Origin: Alphaproteobacteria bacterium
Lineage (GTDB): Bacteria; Pseudomonadota; Alphaproteobacteria; Caulobacterales; Caulobacteraceae
Reading direction: 5' to 3'
NCBI GenBank assembly: GCA_028869395.1
Contig: JAGWSE010000342.1
Span: 1 to 9,781, forward strand
DNA length: 9,781 nucleotides
A program made the translations under genes and the position numbers. Within the stretch, counting starts at the first letter, position 1. Each line of letters opens with the position of its first letter. The notes below the pieces were generated by a model, which saw nothing but the letters and a program-made list of their open reading frames with translations, made no database searches and was not told the origin of the DNA. Positions 6,380 through 9,781 of the stretch are shown piece by piece.

Positions 6380-7575
6380 TGAGACTGCGCGTTGGATGGC
6401 GTATGCGGAGACGGCGTGGACGACGGCCCGCCCGGCGGCTGGCGACGGCGATCGGAGCCGTGGCGCTGATCGGCGCGGCGGGCGCAGGCGGCTGGATGGC
6501 CTATGGCCGGCAGAGCTCGCCCGTGCATCTGACCTCGGCGCCGGCGCCCACCAGGATCGCCCTGAAGCCCGGGCCCCCTGCGCCGGAGAGCCTGCAGAGC
6601 GCCCTCGAGAAGCTCGCGGCGCGCTACCGCGAGCCGGTGGGCGTGGCGGTCACCGACGTGAAGGACGGCTGGACGGCGCAGGTCGCCGGCGACCAGGTGT
6701 TTCCCCAGGAAAGCGTCTCGAAGCTATGGGTGGCGCTCAGCGTGTTCGACGCCATCGATCGCGGGCTGATGAACCCGGCGCAGAAGGTGGTGCTGACGCA
6801 GAGCGACCGCTCGGTGTTCTATCAGCCGATCACGGCGCGGATCCGCGGCTCCAAGGGCTACGAGACCACCGTCGGGGACCTGCTGCGCCACCAGCTGACC
6901 ATGAGCGACAACGCCGCCAACGATAAGCTGGTCGCGGAGCTGGGCGGCGGCGCGGTCGTGACCCGGACGATGATGCGCAAGGGCCTCTCCGGCCTGGGCG
7001 TCGGAGAGACCGAGCGCGACCTGCAGACCCGGGCCGCGGGCCTGGTCTGGCAGCCGGACTACGGCCACACGTGGATCTTCAAGCAGGCCCGCGCGGAGCT
7101 GCCCGACGCGGTGCGCGATCAGGCGCTCGCGCAGTATCTCGCCGCTCCGCCGGACGGGGCGCAGCCGGCGGCGATCACCCGCAGCCTGGCGGCGCTGAAG
7201 CGGGGCGAGCTGCTCTCCGCCCCCTCGACCCAGGCCATGCTGGAGCTGATGGGCGAGTGCCGGACCGGCGGCTCGCGCCTGCGCGCCGGCCTGCCACGCG
7301 GCTGGGAGATCGCGCACAAGACCGGCACCGGACCCGACTGGCGCGGCGCCTCGGTGGGGATCAACGACGTGGGGCTGATCACCGCGCCCGACGGACGCAC
7401 CTTCGCCGTGGCGGTGATGATGCGCGAGACCAGGAAACCGGCGCCGGAGCGGCTCGCCTTTTTCCAGCACGTGGCGCGCGCGGTGGTCGACTACTGGCGC
7501 GAGACGCCGGAGCGGCCACTCGAGGCGCCTGGACAGCGGATCGCCGCGGCGGGACCGCCGGAGACCGGCCGCTAG
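6379..7575 (+). CDS. Membrane-anchored class A beta-lactamase-like serine hydrolase
   Basis: The product is 398 residues from the ATG at 6379, which shares its A with the dmeF stop (TGATG); an in-frame ATG at 6403 would remove eight residues. An Arg-rich start (residues 8-20) followed by a hydrophobic stretch at about 21-42 suggests a single inner-membrane anchor with the domain in the periplasm; no twin-arginine consensus or lipobox is seen. The catalytic motifs are S112-V-S-K115 (SxxK), S176-D-N178 (SDN) and K314-T-G316 (KTG). This matches the penicillin-recognising class A fold (PF13354-like). The segment at about 205-262, where the omega loop should be, is longer than usual and shows no clear ExxxN, so the deacylating glutamate cannot be placed. 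It may be a slow or non-lactam hydrolase, or a peptidoglycan-linked acyl enzyme. The substrate is unknown. Its overlap with dmeF suggests translational coupling. Confidence 0.88.
   Translation: MRLRVGWRMRRRRGRRPARRLATAIGAVALIGAAGAGGWMAYGRQSSPVHLTSAPAPTRIALKPGPPAPESLQSALEKLAARYREPVGVAVTDVKDGWTAQVAGDQVFPQESVSKLWVALSVFDAIDRGLMNPAQKVVLTQSDRSVFYQPITARIRGSKGYETTVGDLLRHQLTMSDNAANDKLVAELGGGAVVTRTMMRKGLSGLGVGETERDLQTRAAGLVWQPDYGHTWIFKQARAELPDAVRDQALAQYLAAPPDGAQPAAITRSLAALKRGELLSAPSTQAMLELMGECRTGGSRLRAGLPRGWEIAHKTGTGPDWRGASVGINDVGLITAPDGRTFAVAVMMRETRKPAPERLAFFQHVARAVVDYWRETPERPLEAPGQRIAAAGPPETGR
7547..7560 (+). other. GC-rich stem-loop near the 3' end of the hydrolase gene
   Basis: CGGCGG at 7547-7552 and CCGCCG at 7555-7560 form a perfect inverted repeat (about five pairs with a four-base loop) inside the last codons of the hydrolase gene. 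It is followed by CCGG-AGA-CCGG at 7558-7568. There is no T-run. As the convergent genes leave no intergenic space, structure within the coding end may help stop transcription; this is inference. Confidence 0.25.
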
Positions 7576-8297
7576 ACCTCGTCGACGCCGACCGGGTTGC
7601 GGGCCCGCGACTGCAGCCACATGACCCCGAACAGGTCGGAGAGCGAGACCCACAGCCGGCCGAGGTTCGTGTATTTCGACCGCCCCGTCGTGCGGTGCCG
7701 GTGGCGCACCGGCAGGAAGGCGCAGCTGTAGCCCTCGCGCGCCATGAGCGCCGGCAGGTAGCGATGGATGTGGTCGAAGTAGGGAAGCTTCAGGAAGGCG
7801 TCGCGGCGGAAGGCCTTCAGGCCGCAGCCCGTGTCGTTGGCGGTGTCCTGCAACAGCCGCTTGCGCACGCCATTGCCGATCCGGGAGGCCACCTTCTTGG
7901 CGCGGCTGTCCTGGCGCTTGACCCGCTCCCCGCCTACCAGGGCGAGGTCGGAAGGGCCTGCGAGCAGGGCGTCGACCAGGCGGGGACCGTCGGCGGGATC
8001 GTTCTGCCCGTCGCCGTCGAGCGTAACCACGACCGGCGCCTTCGCGCCCAGGATGCCGGTGCGGATCGCCCGGCTCTGGCCGGCGTTGGCCCGGTGGGCG
8101 AGCAGGCGCAGCTGGGGGATCTCCCGGCGCAGGGCGCTGAGCGCCGCGCGGGTGCCGTCGCGGCTCGCATCGTCCACGAAGACGATCTCGAACTTGCGCC
8201 CTTCGAACGCCTGGGCGATTTCCCGGGCCAGCGCCGGCGCGGCGCCCTCCTCGTCGAAGACGGGGACGACTATCGAGATGTCTGGTGCGGTCGCCAT
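7572..8297 (-). CDS. Family 2 glycosyltransferase, DPM1/ArnC-like polyprenyl-phosphate sugar transferase
   Basis: The product is 241 residues with a GT-A fold: SIVVPVFDEE at 8-17, VDDASRDGT at 41-49 (nucleotide binding), the metal-binding DGDGQNDP at 94-101, DTGCGLKAFRR at 155-165 and RTTGRSKY at 202-209. This is the dolichol/polyprenyl-phosphate sugar synthase pattern, which moves a sugar from a nucleotide donor onto a lipid phosphate at the cytosolic face. Unlike ArnC or GtrB it ends at a short amphipathic tail (about 214-230) with no C-terminal membrane helices, as in DPM1. The ATG at 8297 is preceded by GGAGGG at 8301-8306. The stop codon lies in a CTAG shared with the convergent hydrolase. 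It is divergent from the ArnT-like gene 55 bp away, which would use such a lipid-linked sugar. The sugar is not predictable. Confidence 0.92.
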   Translation of the reverse strand: MATAPDISIVVPVFDEEGAAPALAREIAQAFEGRKFEIVFVDDASRDGTRAALSALRREIPQLRLLAHRANAGQSRAIRTGILGAKAPVVVTLDGDGQNDPADGPRLVDALLAGPSDLALVGGERVKRQDSRAKKVASRIGNGVRKRLLQDTANDTGCGLKAFRRDAFLKLPYFDHIHRYLPALMAREGYSCAFLPVRHRHRTTGRSKYTNLGRLWVSLSDLFGVMWLQSRARNPVGVDEV

Positions 8298-8352
8298 CGG
8301 CCCTCCATAGCGGAAAAGGCGGACGGGGGAAGGTTCATGCTATCAGGGCCAA
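8298..8352. promoter_or_regulatory. Short divergent region between the two glycosyltransferase genes
   Basis: Only 55 bp separate the two start codons, so both promoters must sit here or inside the coding sequences. It holds GGAGGG for the family 2 gene (8301-8306, complement), a strong GGGGGAAGG (8325-8333) that best fits a tiny ORF, AGGG (8345-8348) 4 nt before the ArnT-like ATG, and GCTATC (8339-8344), which resembles the Caulobacter -10 core. No convincing -35 was found. Confidence 0.5.
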
Positions 8353-8369
8353 ATGACGCTCTCGCGTGA
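8337..8369 (+). CDS. Possible 10-residue upstream ORF overlapping the ArnT-like start
   Basis: ATG at 8337 opens a 10-codon frame (MLSGPNDALA) ending in TGA at 8367-8369, with a purine-rich GGGGGAAGG at 8325-8333 ending 3 nt before it. It overlaps the first codons of the ArnT-like gene in another frame, so ribosomes stopping at 8369 would pass the ATG at 8353. It could be a translational coupling device or chance. If the real transcription start is near 8351-8353, it would not be transcribed at all. Confidence 0.2.
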   Translation: MLSGPNDALA

Positions 8370-9781
8370 GTTGCCGCGGTGGAGCCGGGGCTGGCGCGGG
8401 CCAGCGCTCGCGGCCCTGATCGCTGTCGTCGCCGGCCTTCCGGGCCTGCTGACGGTCCCGCCGCTGGATCGCGACGAATCGAGGTTCGCCCAGGCCACCT
8501 CCCAGATGCTGGAGACCGGCGATTTCGTCGTGATCCGCTTCCAGGACCAGCCCCGGTTCAAGAAACCGGTCGGCATCCACTGGCTGCAGGCCGCGAGCGT
8601 GAAGCTGTTGTCGCGGCCGGAGGCGCGGCAGATCTGGGCCTATCGCGTGCCCTCGCTGCTGGGCGCGGCCCTGGCGGCGGCGGCGTGCGCCTGGGGCGCG
8701 GCGGCCTTCTTCGGCGCCGAGGCGGGGCTGCTCGCCGGCGCCATGCTGGGCGCGAGCTTCCTGCTCTCCACAGAGGCCTTCATCGCCAAGACCGACGCGG
8801 TGCTCTGCGGGACGACGACCCTGGCCATGGCGGCGCTGGGGCGGATCTATGCGGCGAGCCGCGGCGGGCCGCCGGTGAAGCCGGGCGCCGCGATGGTGTT
8901 CTGGCTGGGCTTCGGGATCGCCACGCTCGACAAGGGGCCCGTGGGGCCGATGGTCGCGGCGCTGGCGATGATCGCCCTGGCCATCGTGGACGGCCGGCCG
9001 GCGTGGCTGGCCAGGCTGAACTGGTACTGGGGCCTCGTGCTGGTGGCGATCATCGTGGGGCCCTGGGCCTTCGCCGTGACCGTCGCCACGGACGGCGGGT
9101 TCTGGACCCAGGCGATCGGCGGCGACCTCGCGCCGAAGCTGATCGGCGGCCAGGAGACGCATGGCGCGCCCCCCGGCTACCACACCCTGCTGGCCTCGGT
9201 GCTGCTGTTCCCGGCGACGCTGCTGCTGCCGGCCGCGGCGGTGGCGGGATGGAAGCGGCGGGCGGAGCCGGGAATACGCTTCGCCCTGGCCTGGCTGCTG
9301 CCGAGCTGGCTGGTGTTCGAGCTGCTGCCGACCAAGCTGGTGCACTATCCGCTGCCGACCTACGGCGCGATCTGCTGGCTGGCGGCCGCAGCGGTCATGC
9401 AGCCGATCGGCAAGGGGGCGCGGATCGTGGGGGCGGCGCTCGCCGCGCTGGTGAGCGTGGCGCTGGCGGCGGTCGTCTTCTACCTGCTCTCGCTATACGG
9501 CGCGCCCGCCGACCTGCCGGAAGCGATTCTGGCGGCGGCCCTGCTGGCGGCGGCGGGGCTGGCGGGCGCCTATATGCTGGTCAGGAACCGGCCGCTGGCG
9601 GCGCTGGTCACCGCCATCGGGTTCGGCGTCCTGGGCCATGCGGCGCTGACCGCGGGCTTTGCGCCGAGGCTCGCACCGCTGTGGCTGTCGAAGCGGGTGG
9701 AGACCGCGATGGCCAAGGCGGAGCTCCTGCCGCGGCAGGGCGTCGCCGATGCGCCGGTCACGGTGACGGGCTATGCCGAGC
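8353..9781 (+). CDS. ArnT/PMT-like integral membrane glycosyltransferase (GT39/GT83 superfamily), 3' partial
   Basis: The frame is open from the ATG at 8353 to the right edge (476 codons plus one base). No other start codon lies between it and the in-frame TAG at 8308-8310. After the first helix (about 17-37) comes the periplasmic-loop signature PPLDRDESRFAQA at 36-48 with the D41/E42 pair typical of lipid-sugar GT-C enzymes, then FKKPVGIHWLQ at 69-79. The rest is Leu/Ala-rich with many membrane helices, and contains TLDKGPVGP after a helix and LLPTKLVHYPLPTYGA, both ArnT-like. ArnT enzymes use undecaprenyl-phosphate-linked sugar to modify lipid A on the periplasmic side; here the donor sugar and acceptor are not determined. 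The missing C-terminus is probably 70-120 residues, judged from the usual 550-600. Divergent from the family 2 enzyme that could make its donor. Confidence 0.9.
   Translation, partial: MTLSRELPRWSRGWRGPALAALIAVVAGLPGLLTVPPLDRDESRFAQATSQMLETGDFVVIRFQDQPRFKKPVGIHWLQAASVKLLSRPEARQIWAYRVPSLLGAALAAAACAWGAAAFFGAEAGLLAGAMLGASFLLSTEAFIAKTDAVLCGTTTLAMAALGRIYAASRGGPPVKPGAAMVFWLGFGIATLDKGPVGPMVAALAMIALAIVDGRPAWLARLNWYWGLVLVAIIVGPWAFAVTVATDGGFWTQAIGGDLAPKLIGGQETHGAPPGYHTLLASVLLFPATLLLPAAAVAGWKRRAEPGIRFALAWLLPSWLVFELLPTKLVHYPLPTYGAICWLAAAAVMQPIGKGARIVGAALAALVSVALAAVVFYLLSLYGAPADLPEAILAAALLAAAGLAGAYMLVRNRPLAALVTAIGFGVLGHAALTAGFAPRLAPLWLSKRVETAMAKAELLPRQGVADAPVTVTGYAE

Noticed and set aside
6403..6504. Tat signal peptide on the serine hydrolase
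   Set aside because: Several Arg pairs occur, but no S/T-R-R-x-F-L-K consensus or AxA cleavage site is evident; a membrane anchor fits better.
8335..9345. 336-codon minus-strand open frame opposite the ArnT-like gene
   Set aside because: Gln/Arg/His-rich, no motif, antisense to a recognisable membrane glycosyltransferase.
1..9781. Mobile elements, CRISPR arrays, tRNA or rRNA genes
   Set aside because: No transposase or integrase frame, direct-repeat array, cloverleaf-like sequence or rRNA-like segment was seen, and base composition looks uniform.

Overview
The window is very GC-rich, has compact gene spacing, and carries alphaproteobacterial-looking proteins (a PAS-type hybrid kinase tail, a DmeF-type CDF exporter, a YjiA/CobW-like GTPase, and a DPM1-like/ArnT-like glycosyltransferase pair). 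This suggests a chromosomal segment of an alphaproteobacterium, most plausibly Caulobacterales (Caulobacter/Phenylobacterium-like). That placement is inference from protein character, not a database result. No tRNA, rRNA, CRISPR array, insertion sequence or phage gene was seen.

Layout: (1) 3-665 (+) is the C-terminal end of a hybrid sensor histidine kinase, with the ATPase end followed by a receiver domain, cut by the left edge. (2) 682-5320 (-) is a likely four-gene operon, read right to left: a small [2Fe-2S] subunit (4838-5320), a molybdopterin-binding hydroxylase subunit (2739-4841, GTG start overlapping the previous stop by 4 nt), a phytanoyl-CoA dioxygenase-like Fe(II)/2-oxoglutarate enzyme (1824-2726), and a G3E/COG0523 GTPase with a large histidine-rich insert (682-1785). 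(3) 5321-5416 is a 96-bp divergent control region. It holds a candidate dmeF promoter that would give a leaderless transcript, and an imperfect palindrome resembling a Zur/Fur-family operator. (4) 5417-7575 (+) holds a DmeF-like metal efflux transporter and, overlapping its stop codon, a membrane-anchored class A beta-lactamase-like serine hydrolase. (5) 7572-8297 (-) is a family 2 glycosyltransferase whose stop codon shares a CTAG palindrome with the convergent hydrolase. (6) 8353-9781 (+) is an ArnT/PMT-like membrane glycosyltransferase running off the right edge, divergent from the family 2 enzyme.

How the genes may work together: the two Mo-hydroxylase subunits have the NicAB/IorAB-like two-subunit form but lack the cytochrome c tail of NicB, so the electron acceptor is unknown. 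With the adjacent 2-oxoglutarate dioxygenase they form a set of two oxidative enzymes acting on an unidentified small molecule. A metal theme (a His-rich metallochaperone-like GTPase, a metal exporter and a metalloregulator-like palindrome) surrounds this operon. The last two genes form a plausible lipid-linked sugar module: the family 2 enzyme would load a sugar on polyprenyl phosphate and the ArnT-like enzyme would transfer it to lipid A or another envelope acceptor. The most interesting parts are the Mo-hydroxylase/dioxygenase/G3E operon with its divergent metal exporter, and the beta-lactamase fold protein in which no deacylating glutamate could be located.
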